Notes: generated by a model not told the origin, from the letters alone. Positions 1-8,088 are shown, counted from the first letter of the stretch. The stretch is 63,992 nt of DNA from Rhodanobacter thiooxydans LCS2 (GCF_000264375.1 NZ_AJXW01000070.1:1-63992), one strand, 5' to 3'. A program made the numbers and translations.

Positions 1-234
1 CACCTTCGCCGGGTAGTTGCGATGGATCGGCGGCGGTACGTGCGGCGGGCTGGTCAGCACCGCCTTGATCGGCTCGCCCTGCGGCGGACCGAAGTCACCG
101 CGGATGGTGTGCTCGGCCGGGGCGTTGGCGATCGGGGTGGCATCCGTCTTGGCCGCGGCCTGCGGCTTGCCGGAGCAGGCCGCCAGCGTCAGGAACGCGG
201 CGGCAGCGACGACGAGGAGCGGTGAACGTGACAT
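1..234 (-). CDS. nirK: Copper-containing nitrite reductase NirK, N-terminal part (truncated by window edge)
   Basis: Only the first 78 residues are present; the gene runs off the left edge. NirK reduces nitrite to nitric oxide in denitrification. The visible part begins with a lipoprotein signal (hydrophobic stretch then LAACSG, a lipobox with Cys20), so the protein is probably anchored to a membrane on the periplasmic side. It continues with the family-typical entry to the first cupredoxin domain ([19 protein letters not shown]). The copper ligands lie outside the window and could not be checked. A purine-rich ribosome site (GGAGGC) precedes the ATG. An FNR-type box lies 58 bases upstream, and the neighbour nnrS also belongs to nitrogen-oxide metabolism. 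The assignment depends on the short N-terminal motif and context. Confidence 0.75.
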   Translation of the reverse strand, partial: MSRSPLLVVAAAAFLTLAACSGKPQAAAKTDATPIANAPAEHTIRGDFGPPQGEPIKAVLTSPPHVPPPIHRNYPAKV

Positions 235-291
235 GGGCGGCCTCCGTGGATTCCTGCACATCCTAGCCTAGGCAAGCGCCCGATTGTGCTA

Positions 292-305
292 CTGACCTGA
301 GTCAA
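292..305 (-). promoter_or_regulatory. FNR/DNR-type binding site upstream of nirK
   Basis: On the minus strand the site reads TTGACTCAGGTCAG, an inverted repeat close to the FNR consensus TTGAT-N4-ATCAA. Its centre is about 31 bases from the centre of a possible -10 element (TAGGCT, 265-270), the spacing expected for a class II FNR-activated promoter (box centred near -41.5). Similar boxes occur upstream of nnrS and hemN. Binding is inferred. Confidence 0.7.
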
Positions 306-361
306 TCCGGAGTCCGCTGGAACCGCACTGCGTCACCCTGCCGCGGCCCGCACCACGCCCC

Positions 362-1612
362 TCAACCCGGCTTGCCGTCTGCCCGCGGGGTCAGGTAGAT
401 CCATGCCGAGCGCAACACCCACGGCAGGAACGCCAGCAGCCAGCCGTAGGCGGCGATCACCAGCCACAGGTAGACGTCGCCGCCCAGCTCGGCACGGATG
501 CGCAGCAGCGCCACCACCTGCAGCAGGGCGAAGCACAGCCAGGCCACGGCGCCCATCTGCAGCGGCCGGCCGGAATGGCCCTGGGTCACCCGGGTCACCA
601 TGGCCACCAGCATCGAGCCGAAGAAGCCGATGCCCAGCGCATGCAGCGGCGCGCGGCCGAGGATCAGATGCCCGCTGGTCGCGTACGCCACGTCCTGCAC
701 CGCGTAGAGCACGAACGCCACCGGCAGCCATGCGAACGCCAGGTGCAGCACAGCCAGGATGCCCGGGTGCATGGCTTTCCACGGCTGCCAGGTCAGCGAG
801 TGCCACGCAAACACCAGCGCCAGCGGCACATCGACCAGCCACAGCCAACCCAGCGCGCCGCGCCATTCCAGCAGCAGGTGCGCCAGCAGCAGCACCCACA
901 CCACCGGCATGCTCCAGTCCGGGCGGATCACCTTGTAGCCCTTCACCATGTTACCGGTGAAGAACGGAAGCATGCGGTGCATCACCGTGAAATAGATTGG
1001 CAGCAGCAGGCCGTAAGTGCCCAGCTTGATCGCCAGCAGCGCGCACTCCGCCGGTGCGCCGAACAGGTAGGCCAGGAACACCGCCAGCCCCAGGCAGCCC
1101 AGGCTCAACGCCATCAGGCAGGAACGCGCATGGCCCTTGCGCTCGGCCACCGACGCACGCAGCACCCCGCCCAGCGTCCACACGCCAATCAGGTAGCCGG
1201 CCAGCATCATGGCGACGCCGAGCTTCAACAGCCACGGCAGGTCGAGCAGGCCGACGTTCGCCAGCACGTAGCCGCCGAACACGCCGCCGGCCACCGGCAG
1301 GTAACGCGTCTTCGGCAGGTCCGGCCGCCCCAGCCAGCGCGGGAACGTGGTCATCAGGAAGCCGAACATGAACAGCGGGAACAGGCCGTACTGGATCAGC
1401 ATGGCGTGCGCCCAACCGGGCGGTATCGACGGCTGCGGCCAGCCGGCCAGGCCGAAGCGCATCCAGGTCAGCTCCACCGCCCACCAGGTCATGCTGAGCA
1501 ACACCGCGACGGTGCCGGCCAGAAACAGCGGCCGATGCGGCGCGGAAGCCAGCAGCGCCGTCAGCTGCGCCGGTGCGACCGCTTCCGCCGCGGGAGATCG
1601 TGATTCAGCCAT
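362..1612 (-). CDS. nnrS: NnrS family heme-copper membrane protein
   Basis: This 416-residue protein is almost entirely hydrophobic, with about 12 predicted membrane helices, and matches NnrS proteins in length and sequence pattern (for example RPLFLAGTVAVLLSMTWWAVELTW near residues 27-50, and the HRMLPFFTGN region). NnrS proteins are linked to nitric-oxide resistance and denitrification; they are reported to contain heme and copper, and their biochemical activity is unclear. It lies between nirK and an FNR-type regulator on the same strand, with its own FNR-type box 62 bases upstream of the ATG. The 127-base gap to nirK holds the nirK box, so the two genes are probably separate transcripts under the same control. 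Histidines in the helices would be the metal ligands, but I did not assign individual ones. Confidence 0.9.
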   Translation of the reverse strand: MAESRSPAAEAVAPAQLTALLASAPHRPLFLAGTVAVLLSMTWWAVELTWMRFGLAGWPQPSIPPGWAHAMLIQYGLFPLFMFGFLMTTFPRWLGRPDLPKTRYLPVAGGVFGGYVLANVGLLDLPWLLKLGVAMMLAGYLIGVWTLGGVLRASVAERKGHARSCLMALSLGCLGLAVFLAYLFGAPAECALLAIKLGTYGLLLPIYFTVMHRMLPFFTGNMVKGYKVIRPDWSMPVVWVLLLAHLLLEWRGALGWLWLVDVPLALVFAWHSLTWQPWKAMHPGILAVLHLAFAWLPVAFVLYAVQDVAYATSGHLILGRAPLHALGIGFFGSMLVAMVTRVTQGHSGRPLQMGAVAWLCFALLQVVALLRIRAELGGDVYLWLVIAAYGWLLAFLPWVLRSAWIYLTPRADGKPG

Positions 1613-1673
1613 GCCGATGCCAACTCGAACGAGAATGATTCACCATGGTGGCAGGTTAACACCCGCGCGGACA

Positions 1674-1687
1674 CTGATCTGGGTCAG
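1674..1687 (-). promoter_or_regulatory. FNR/DNR-type binding site upstream of nnrS
   Basis: The minus strand reads CTGACCCAGATCAG: two half sites (CTGAC and ATCAG) separated by four bases, a slightly degenerate form of TTGAT-N4-ATCAA. It lies 62 bases upstream of the nnrS ATG and just past the end of the fnr gene. No clear -10 sequence stands at the class II distance, so the promoter architecture is uncertain. Confidence 0.65.
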
Positions 1688-1710
1688 CCACGCGGAGCGC
1701 CTCGCGGCGC

Positions 1711-2472
1711 TCACTCCGGCAGCAGCGCCTGCCCGATCTCGCGCAGCTTCTTCGGATTCAGCAGCTCCAGCTCGCGCCCCTCGATCTCGATCAACCGCTG
1801 GCTGCGGAAGCGGCTGAGCACCCGGCTGACGGTTTCCGCGGCCAGGCGCAGGTAGTTGGCGATGTCGCCGCGCGACATGCTGAGGTGGAAGCGGGTGGCG
1901 GAGAAGCCGCGCACGGCATAGCGGCCGGCCAGGTCCATCAGGAACGCGGCAACGCGCTCGTCGGCGCTGTGGTCGCCGGCGAGCAGGCTGGCGGTACCCA
2001 GCTCCTTGCTCAGCATGCGGAACAGGTGCTGCTGCACGGCAGGAATGCGCGAGGCCAGCGCGCTCATCGCGGGGAACGAGAAGCGGCAGAAGTAGGCGGT
2101 ATCCAGTGCCACCGCGTCGCAGGGGAAATGCTCGGGGTAGATCGCGTTGAGGCCGATCACCTCGCCGGGCAGGTAGAAGCCCAGCACCTGCTCGCGGCCT
2201 TCCTTGTCGACCATGCGGGTCTTCACCGTACCCGCCCGCACGGCGAAGATCGCGCGGAACGGATCGCCGGTGCGGAAGATGTGCTCGCCGGCGCGGAACG
2301 GACCGACGTGCTCGACCAGGCACTGCAGCTCGGCCAGTTCCGGCTTGTCGTAGCCGGCCGCAATGCACGCGCTGGAGAACGCGCAGGTGCCGCAGAAGCG
2401 CGTCTCGTCGCCGTCGTCGGCAATCGGGCTGGGCGGCTCGGGCAGACGACCTGCCAGGGACTTGGATTGCAT
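1711..2472 (-). CDS. fnr: FNR-type oxygen-sensing transcription regulator (Crp/Fnr family)
   Basis: The 253-residue protein has an N-terminal cysteine cluster Cys27-x2-Cys30-x5-Cys36 plus Cys129, which correspond with a constant offset of +7 to the four [4Fe-4S] ligands of E. coli FNR (20, 23, 29, 122). A cyclic-nucleotide-binding-like beta roll follows, then a dimer helix and a winged helix-turn-helix with ETVSR in the recognition helix, the residues FNR uses to read TTGAT half sites. The ATG at 2472 was chosen over upstream extensions because those would overlap hemN and lack family similarity. It starts 35 bases after the hemN stop on the same strand, so hemN and fnr are probably co-transcribed. 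It is the likely sensor acting on the boxes upstream of nirK, nnrS and hemN. A separate NO-sensing DNR regulator using the same sites is not excluded. Confidence 0.93.
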   Translation of the reverse strand: MQSKSLAGRLPEPPSPIADDGDETRFCGTCAFSSACIAAGYDKPELAELQCLVEHVGPFRAGEHIFRTGDPFRAIFAVRAGTVKTRMVDKEGREQVLGFYLPGEVIGLNAIYPEHFPCDAVALDTAYFCRFSFPAMSALASRIPAVQQHLFRMLSKELGTASLLAGDHSADERVAAFLMDLAGRYAVRGFSATRFHLSMSRGDIANYLRLAAETVSRVLSRFRSQRLIEIEGRELELLNPKKLREIGQALLPE

Positions 2473-2507
2473 GATGGTGATGGGCTGCCGGGTTGGGGCT
2501 GCGTGGA

Positions 2508-3908
2508 TCAGATCACGCGCGAGTAGCGTGGGGCCTGTGCCGCGTCGTCCAGGTAGGCGTCGAAGCACATGGCGATGATACGCAACAGCAGCCGTCCCCG
2601 CGAGGTGACCCGGATCTCGCGTGGATTTTCCGTGACCAGCCCGTCCTCGACCAGCGGCACCAGGCGCTGCCGCTCGCGTGCGAAGTATTCGTCGAACAGC
2701 AGCCGGTGGCGCGCGCCGAACGCCTGCTTGTCCACGCTACCGTGGCACATCAGTTCGTTGATCAGTTCACGCCGGATCAGGTCGTCCTCGTCCAGCTGCA
2801 GCCCGCGCATCAGCGGCAGGCGGCCGGCGTCCAGCGCCGCGTAGTAGCCGATCAGGTCGCGCGCGTTCTGGCTGTAGCTGTCGCCGATGCGGCCGATCGC
2901 GCTGACGCCGAGACCCACGATGTCGCAGTCGCCGTGCGTCGAATAGCCCTGGAAGTTGCGTTGCAGCGTGCCGGCACGCTGCGCCAGCACCAGCTCGTCG
3001 CTGGCCTTGGCGAAATGGTCCATGCCGATGTAGACGTAGCCGGCCGCCGACAGGTGCTCCAGCGCGCGGCCGAACAGCGCCAGCCGGGTGGCCGCGTCGG
3101 GCAGATCGGCGGCGTCGATCTGCCGCTGCGCCTTGAACATCTCCGGCAGGTGCGCATAGCCGTACACCGCCACCCGGTCCGGGTTCAGCGCTACCACCTG
3201 GTCCAGCGTGCGGCTGAACCCGTCCACGCTCTGGAACGGCAGGCCGTAGATCAGGTCGACGCTGGCCGAGCGGAAACCCGAGGTCCGCGCCGCCTCGATC
3301 ACCTCACGGGTCTGCTCGAAGCTCTGGATCCGGTTCACCGCCTTCTGCACCACTGGATCGAAATCCTGGATGCCCACCGAGATGCGATTGAAGCCCAGCT
3401 CGCCCATGGCGCGGATGTAGGCGGCGTCGGCGAAGCGTGGGTCGATCTCGATGCCGTACTCGCGATCCGCCGTGTGGCTGAAGCTGAAATGCCGCGCCAG
3501 CGACTCCAGCAGCTCACCCATGTGCGCGGTGTCGAGGAAGTTCGGCGTGCCACCGCCGAAATGCAGCTGGCGCACCGGGCGGTCGCGGTCGAACAGCGGC
3601 GCGATCAGCTCGATCTCGCGGTACAGCCGTTCCAGGTAACGGTCGGCCTGGGTTACGTCGCGGGTAATCACCCGGTTGCAGCCGCAATAGAAGCACGGGC
3701 TCATGCAGAACGGCACGTGCACGTACACCGACAGCGGGCGCGGAATCGGCTCCTCGTTGGAAGCGCGGATCACCGCGCGCAGGGCCGCCTCGTCGAACTC
3801 GGCCTTGAACTGCGGCGCGGTCGGGTAGCTGGTATAGCGCGGCCCCGCCACGTCGTAGCGGGCAATCAGCGCCGGATCGAATTCGGGAGGAACGATGGGA
3901 ATGGCCAT
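2508..3908 (-). CDS. hemN: Oxygen-independent coproporphyrinogen III oxidase
   Basis: A radical-SAM enzyme of 466 residues that converts coproporphyrinogen III to protoporphyrinogen IX without oxygen, allowing heme synthesis during anaerobic growth. The HemN-specific cluster motif Cys68-x3-Cys72-x2-Cys75-x-Cys77 (CMSPCFYCGC) is intact, and the SAM-binding glycine motif (FGGGTPNFL) and GVQDFD-type region follow. Length equals the usual family length, and the N-terminal RYDVAGPRYTSYPTA is typical of true HemN rather than the shorter HemW/HutW proteins. The ribosome site before the ATG is weak. A near-perfect FNR box lies 35 bases upstream of the start, and fnr follows directly downstream. Heme supply for denitrification enzymes is the obvious link to the neighbours. 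Confidence 0.95.
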   Translation of the reverse strand: MAIPIVPPEFDPALIARYDVAGPRYTSYPTAPQFKAEFDEAALRAVIRASNEEPIPRPLSVYVHVPFCMSPCFYCGCNRVITRDVTQADRYLERLYREIELIAPLFDRDRPVRQLHFGGGTPNFLDTAHMGELLESLARHFSFSHTADREYGIEIDPRFADAAYIRAMGELGFNRISVGIQDFDPVVQKAVNRIQSFEQTREVIEAARTSGFRSASVDLIYGLPFQSVDGFSRTLDQVVALNPDRVAVYGYAHLPEMFKAQRQIDAADLPDAATRLALFGRALEHLSAAGYVYIGMDHFAKASDELVLAQRAGTLQRNFQGYSTHGDCDIVGLGVSAIGRIGDSYSQNARDLIGYYAALDAGRLPLMRGLQLDEDDLIRRELINELMCHGSVDKQAFGARHRLLFDEYFARERQRLVPLVEDGLVTENPREIRVTSRGRLLLRIIAMCFDAYLDDAAQAPRYSRVI

Positions 3909-3943
3909 GCTGGCGAGTCTGTCGGTGGGCCAGCCAGCATGCC

Positions 3944-3957
3944 TTGATCCGGGTCAA
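3944..3957 (-). promoter_or_regulatory. FNR-type binding site upstream of hemN
   Basis: The sequence TTGACCCGGATCAA (minus strand) differs at only one position from the FNR consensus TTGAT-N4-ATCAA and is the best of the three boxes in this window. Its centre is only about 42 bases from the hemN ATG, so activation at the standard -41.5 distance would give an almost leaderless mRNA. Another start point or a different mode of control is possible. Confidence 0.8.
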
Positions 3958-4003
3958 TTCGCACGCCGGTCGCGGCGACCTGCCGCAGCGCCGGCGGCGT
4001 GCC

Positions 4004-4990
4004 TCAGCGCCGGTACGCTTCGATCCGCTGCTCGATGGCACCGAAGACCGAGGCGCCGGCGGCGTCGGTGACGTCGATCTTCAGGCGGTCGCCGAAGTTC
4101 AGGAACGGCGTGCTCGGCTGGCCGTCGCGCAGGGTTTCCACCGTGCGCTGCTCGGCCAGGCAGGAAGCGCCCTTGCCGGTGTCCTGGTTGGCGATGGTGC
4201 CGGAACCGACGATGGTGCCGGCGGTGAGCGGGCGGGTTTTCGCCACGTGTGCCACCAGTTCGGCGAACGAGAACTGCATGTCCACGCCGCATTCGGCCTC
4301 GCCGAACCAGGCGCCGTTCAGCCAGGTGCGCATCGGCAGGTGCAGCTTGTCGCCGGCCCACGCCTCGCCCAGCTCGTCCGGTGTCGCCAGCACCGGCGAC
4401 AGCGCCGAGCGCGGCTTGCTCTGCAGGAAGCCGAAGCCTTTGGCCAGCTCACCCGGGATCAGCCCGCGCAAGCTGACGTCGTTGACCAGCCCGACCAGCT
4501 GGATGTGTTCGGACGCCTGCACCGGCGTGACCGCCATCGGCACGTCGTCGGTGACCACCACCACCTCGGCCTCCAGGTCGATGCCGTAGTCCTCGCTGGG
4601 CACCACCACCGGGTCGCGCGGGCCGAGGAAGCCGGCGCTGGTGGCCTGGTACATCAGCGGGTCGGTGTAGAACGAGGCCGGCACCTCGGCGCCGCGCGCC
4701 TTGCGCACGCGCTCCACGTGCGGCAGGTAGGCCGAACCGTCGACGAACTCGTAGGCGCGCGGCAGTGGCGCGGCCAGCGCGGCGAGGTCCAGCGCGAACG
4801 CGCCAGGCGCGGCGCCGGCGTTCAGAGCGTCGGACAGCGCGTTCAGGCGCGGCGCCGCATTCGACCAGTCTTCCAGTGCCGCCTGCAGCGTCGACGCGAT
4901 GCCATCCGCCTTCGCCGCGCGGGAAAGGTCGCGGCTGACCACCACCAGCGTGCCGTCGCGGCCGCCTTCCTTGAGAGATCCGAGTTTCAT
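4004..4990 (-). CDS. Fumarylacetoacetate hydrolase family protein
   Basis: A 328-residue protein of the FAH family, which cleaves the carbon-carbon bond of fumarylacetoacetate to fumarate and acetoacetate, the last step of tyrosine degradation. The short N-terminal region (MKLGSLKEGGRDGTLVVVSR) and the metal-binding C-terminal domain are both visible. Acidic metal-ligand candidates occur in YGIDLEAEVVVVTDDVPM, followed by GLVNDVSLR and a GTIVGSGTIAN segment. It is shorter than eukaryotic fumarylacetoacetase (about 420) and matches the bacterial two-domain form. It lies 37 bases downstream of hmgA on the same strand, so the pair is probably an operon, which supports the fumarylacetoacetate assignment over other FAH-family substrates. 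No maleylacetoacetate isomerase gene is next to it. Confidence 0.88.
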   Translation of the reverse strand: MKLGSLKEGGRDGTLVVVSRDLSRAAKADGIASTLQAALEDWSNAAPRLNALSDALNAGAAPGAFALDLAALAAPLPRAYEFVDGSAYLPHVERVRKARGAEVPASFYTDPLMYQATSAGFLGPRDPVVVPSEDYGIDLEAEVVVVTDDVPMAVTPVQASEHIQLVGLVNDVSLRGLIPGELAKGFGFLQSKPRSALSPVLATPDELGEAWAGDKLHLPMRTWLNGAWFGEAECGVDMQFSFAELVAHVAKTRPLTAGTIVGSGTIANQDTGKGASCLAEQRTVETLRDGQPSTPFLNFGDRLKIDVTDAAGASVFGAIEQRIEAYRR

Positions 4991-5027
4991 CGTGCTGCCT
5001 TGTGTCAGATGCGTGGATGAGTCGCCG

Positions 5028-6320
5028 TCACGGCGCGAAGTGCTTGCCGATATCCTGCCAGCATCGGTAGTAGTCGCGCTGCAGCTGCGGCGCGTCCAGC
5101 GCCTGCCGGGTGGGGCGGATCACCTTGCGCGTCTCGAACATGAAGGCCATGGTGCCGCCGATCACGTCGGGCTTCGAGAGGTCCGCGGCCGAGGCCTTCT
5201 CGAAGGTGGCCGCGTCCGGGCCGTGACCGATCATGCAGTTGTGCAGCGAGCCGCCACCCGGCACGAAACCCTCGGCCTTGGCGTCGTACACGCCGGTGAT
5301 CAGGCCCATGAACTCGCTGGCCACGTTGCGGTGGAACCACGGCGGCCGGAACGTATGCTCCGCCACCAGCCAGCGCGGCGGGAAGATCGCGAAATCCACG
5401 TTCGCCGTGCCGGGCGTGTCGCTGGCCGAGGTCAGCACGGTGAAGATCGACGGATCGGGATGGTCGACGCTGATCGAACCGATCGCGTTGAAGCGGCGCA
5501 GGTCGTACTTGTACGGCGCGTAGTTGCCGTGCCAGGCCACCACGTCCAGCGGCGAGTGGCCGATCGCGGCCGTCCACAGCGCGCCCTGGAATTTCGCCAC
5601 CAGCTCGAACGTGCCTTCGACGTCCTCGAACACCGCCACCGGGGTGAGGAAGTCGCGTGCGTTGGCCAGGCAATTCGAGCCGATCGGGCCCAGCTCCGGC
5701 AGGCGCAGCAGCGCGCCAAAGTTCTCGCAGACATAGCCGCGCGCCTCGCCGTCGGGCAGCTCCACGCGGAAGCGCACGCCACGCGGAATCACCGCGATCT
5801 CCTGCGGCTCCAGCTCGATCACGCCCAGCTCGGTGGCCAAATGCAGCCGGCCCTGCTGCGGCACGATCAGCAGCTCGCCGTCGGCGTCGTAGAAGAAGCG
5901 CCGCTGCATCGAGCGGTTGGCCGCATACAAGTGGATGCCGATGCCGGCCTGCTCGGCCGGGCCGCCGTTGCCGGCAATCGTCACCAGGCCGTCGAGGAAG
6001 TCGGTGGGCGCCGCGGGCAGCGCCAGCGGATCCCAGCGCAGCGGGTTCGGCGTGGCCGGCGCCTCGTCGAAGCGGTTGTGGAAGCTGGTGTGCGCCAGCG
6101 GCGCGAAGGGCTCGTGCACCGCCGCCGGACGGATGCGGTACAGCCAGCTGCGCCGGTTCTGGTGCCGCGGCGCGGTGAACGCAGTGCCGGACAACTGCTC
6201 GGCGTACAGGCCGTGCGCCACGCGCTGCGGCGAGTTCTGGCCCTGCGGCAAGGTGCCGGGAATGGCCTCGCTGGCGAATTCGTTGGCGAAACCGGATTGG
6301 TAGTGCGGTGACAGATTCAC
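5028..6320 (-). CDS. hmgA: Homogentisate 1,2-dioxygenase
   Basis: Opens the aromatic ring of homogentisate to give maleylacetoacetate, using non-heme iron. The 430-residue sequence shows the family start ([25 protein letters not shown]), the central cupin region with [18 protein letters not shown], and the iron-binding C-terminal part with [19 protein letters not shown] and HGPD, which carry the expected His/Glu ligands. Length is normal. It is the first gene of a probable hmgA-fah operon. Upstream is not hpd directly: a GIY-YIG gene with flanking palindromes separates hmgA from hpd on the same strand, so hmgA may have been moved away from the hpd promoter by that insertion. Confidence 0.96.
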   Translation of the reverse strand: MNLSPHYQSGFANEFASEAIPGTLPQGQNSPQRVAHGLYAEQLSGTAFTAPRHQNRRSWLYRIRPAAVHEPFAPLAHTSFHNRFDEAPATPNPLRWDPLALPAAPTDFLDGLVTIAGNGGPAEQAGIGIHLYAANRSMQRRFFYDADGELLIVPQQGRLHLATELGVIELEPQEIAVIPRGVRFRVELPDGEARGYVCENFGALLRLPELGPIGSNCLANARDFLTPVAVFEDVEGTFELVAKFQGALWTAAIGHSPLDVVAWHGNYAPYKYDLRRFNAIGSISVDHPDPSIFTVLTSASDTPGTANVDFAIFPPRWLVAEHTFRPPWFHRNVASEFMGLITGVYDAKAEGFVPGGGSLHNCMIGHGPDAATFEKASAADLSKPDVIGGTMAFMFETRKVIRPTRQALDAPQLQRDYYRCWQDIGKHFAP

Positions 6321-6350
6321 TGCGGATGCTCCGAATTTTCGATACGGTTT

Positions 6351-6463
6351 GCCCTTCGACTCCGACCCTTCGGGCCTACGCTCAGGGAGATCGGTTCAGG
6401 AAACCCATCCCACCACACCGTTCACGCTGAGCGTAGCTTGCGCAGCAAGCGGAGTCGAAGCGC
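6351..6463. repeat. Large palindromic element, copy A (between GIY-YIG gene and hmgA)
   Basis: Left arm 6351-6387 begins GCCCTTCGACTCCG and ends CTACGCTCAGGG. Right arm 6420-6463 is its reverse complement with mismatches (GTTCACGCTGAGCGTAG to GGAGTCGAAGCGC). Each arm also contains a short internal hairpin (CCCTTCGGG in the left arm, CTTGCGCAGCAAG in the right). The element ends one base before the stop codon of the GIY-YIG gene. A closely related copy lies on the other side of that gene. Confidence 0.85.
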
Positions 6464-6464
6464 C

Positions 6465-6764
6465 TCAAGACGAGCGTTGATGCTGATGTCTGCCCTTGGA
6501 CAAGTCGCCGATCGCCTTCCAATCACCCGCCATGTACGCCAGTTTCTTCGCTCGACTGCAGCCTTTCAGCTTGCGCTCCATGGTCAGGGCTTCGTAACGC
6601 GTTTCAAAACCTTCCGTGTGAAGCAATTTCAACGGGCGACGGGTCGAGGTGTAGACGCAGCCCCTGCCTTCGTCATGCTGCGCCAGCCGCTTGCCCAGAT
6701 CGTCGGTATGGCCGATGTAGAAGCTGCCGTCGGCGCATTCGAGGATGTAGAGGGTGAATTCCAT
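6465..6764 (-). CDS. Small GIY-YIG nuclease superfamily protein
   Basis: A 99-residue single-domain GIY-YIG protein. The two name motifs appear as YIL (residues 6-8) and YIGHT (16-20), followed by the conserved Arg (KRLAQH) and the catalytic Glu region (LTMERKLKGCSRAKK). Related small proteins (UvrC N-domain-like, YhbQ/YazA type) are put among DNA nucleases, with largely unknown roles. The gene is bracketed by two copies of one large palindromic sequence, at 6351-6463 and 6799-6890, and sits between two tyrosine-degradation genes that would otherwise be adjacent. This suggests a mobile or recently inserted unit in which the nuclease could recognise or process the palindrome; that role is inference. 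The C-terminal dozen residues (GRHQHQRSS) look like non-conserved tail. Confidence 0.85.
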   Translation of the reverse strand: MEFTLYILECADGSFYIGHTDDLGKRLAQHDEGRGCVYTSTRRPLKLLHTEGFETRYEALTMERKLKGCSRAKKLAYMAGDWKAIGDLSKGRHQHQRSS

Positions 6765-6798
6765 TTTGCCGGCTTCCCTGCCGGAGACTTGATCGACG

Positions 6799-6890
6799 GC
6801 CCTTCGACTTCGGCCCTTCGGGCCTACGCTCAGGGTGAACGGATTTCACCTGAACCGTTCACCCTGAGCGTAGCTGCGGAGTCGAAGGGC
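6799..6890. repeat. Large palindromic element, copy B (between hpd and GIY-YIG gene)
   Basis: Left arm 6799-6842 (GCCCTTCGACTTCGG to CTCAGGGTGAACGG) pairs with right arm 6855-6890 (CCGTTCACCCTGAGCGTAG to GGAGTCGAAGGGC). The inner 19-21 bases match almost perfectly and the left arm has an extra CCCTTCGGG hairpin. It resembles copy A in arm sequence and layout. It lies 16 bases past the hpd stop codon and could also act as a transcription end or mRNA-stabilising hairpin. Confidence 0.88.
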
Positions 6891-6906
6891 GCGCAGATCT
6901 TCGGAT

Positions 6907-7992
6907 TTACAGCACCCCGCGCTTGATCTGGTCGCGCTCGATGCTCTCGAACAACGCCTGGAAGTTACCCTCGCCGAAGCCTTCGTTGCCCTTGCGCTGG
7001 ATGATCTCGAAGAAGATCGGGCCGATCGCGTTCTGGGTGAAGATCTGCAGCAGCAGGCGCTTCTTCGTCTCCTGGTCGGCGTCGATCAGGATCTTGTTCC
7101 TGGCCAGACGCGGCACGTCCTCGCCATGGTTCGGGATGCGCAGGTCCACCACCTCGAAATAGGTGTCCGGCGTGTCGAGGAATTCCACGCCGGCCGCGCG
7201 CATCGCCTCCACCGTGGCGTAGATGTCGTCGGTGAAGCAGGCGATGTGCTGGATGCCCTCGCCGTGGTAGGCGTCGAGGTACTCGTTGATCTGGCTCTTC
7301 GGGTCGTTCGACTCGTTCAGCGGGATGCGCACGATGCCGTCCGGTGCGGTCATCGCCTTGGACACCAGGCCGGTCTTGGCGCCCTTGATGTCGAAGTAGC
7401 GGATCTCGCGGAAGTTGAACAGCTTCTCGTAGTAGTCCGACCACTGCTGCATGTTGCCGAAATGCAGGTTGTGGGTGAGGTGGTCGATGAAGGTGAGACC
7501 GTAGCCCTTCGGGTTCGGGTCAGCACCGGGGATCGGCGCGTAGTCGGCGGCGTAGGCGTCGCCCGCTCGCGGCACCAGGTACAGCATGCAGTCGCCGATG
7601 CCCTTGACCACCGGCACCTCGAGCGCGCGACTGTCCGGCTTGTGCGTGACCGCCTCGCCGCCGTTGGCCAGCACCGCCGCCTCGACGTCGGCCACTGGCC
7701 TGCTGAAACGGATCGCGAAGCCGCAGGCGCTGGGGCCGTGTTTCGCGGCGAAATCGGCAGCGAACGAATCGGGATCCTCGTTGACCAGCAGGTTCACTCC
7801 GTTCTGCCGGTAGACGGTGATCGCGCGGGTCTTGTGCTTCAGCACGGCACTGAAACCCATCCGCTTGAACAGCGCGTGCAACTCGGGGGCGCGGCCGGCC
7901 GGGGCGGCGAACTCGACGAACTCGAAGCCGTCGATACCCATCGGATTCTCGAACGTGGTGACCTGCATGCCGGGGTTGGGCTGGGCGTTCAT
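6907..7992 (-). CDS. hpd: 4-hydroxyphenylpyruvate dioxygenase
   Basis: Converts 4-hydroxyphenylpyruvate to homogentisate, using Fe(II). The 361-residue protein has the two VOC-type halves expected, with iron ligands in the C-terminal half: His in TFIDHLTHNLH and GIQHIACFTDDI, and Glu in IGPIFFEIIQRKGNEGFGEGNF, the family's C-terminal signature. The ATG at 7992 was chosen because it has a good ribosome site (GGAGAG) and matches the family start (NPMGIDGFEFVEFAAP). The gene is divergent from a MarR-type regulator, and its likely promoter contains a perfect palindrome between the -35 and -10 elements. It feeds hmgA and the FAH gene downstream on the same strand. Confidence 0.97.
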   Translation of the reverse strand: MNAQPNPGMQVTTFENPMGIDGFEFVEFAAPAGRAPELHALFKRMGFSAVLKHKTRAITVYRQNGVNLLVNEDPDSFAADFAAKHGPSACGFAIRFSRPVADVEAAVLANGGEAVTHKPDSRALEVPVVKGIGDCMLYLVPRAGDAYAADYAPIPGADPNPKGYGLTFIDHLTHNLHFGNMQQWSDYYEKLFNFREIRYFDIKGAKTGLVSKAMTAPDGIVRIPLNESNDPKSQINEYLDAYHGEGIQHIACFTDDIYATVEAMRAAGVEFLDTPDTYFEVVDLRIPNHGEDVPRLARNKILIDADQETKKRLLLQIFTQNAIGPIFFEIIQRKGNEGFGEGNFQALFESIERDQIKRGVL

Positions 7993-8059
7993 GGCGCTCT
8001 CCTCTGAGTCGGTGCACGATGGCTGCACGCAAGCGTGCCACCCGCAAGATTGGCCTTGC

Positions 8060-8088
8060 GTTATAGTTTCATTTGAAACCATTTGCAA
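8060..8088 (-). promoter_or_regulatory. hpd promoter with palindromic operator in the spacer
   Basis: On the minus strand TTGCAA (8083-8088) and TATAAC (8060-8065) are separated by exactly 17 bases, a good sigma-70 promoter for hpd. The spacer contains the palindrome GTTTCA-TT-TGAAAC (8066-8079), extendable with one mismatch on each side. A repressor bound there would block RNA polymerase. The divergent MarR-family gene begins 24 bases from the palindrome, so it is the likely repressor and may also control itself from this site. Confidence 0.75.
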
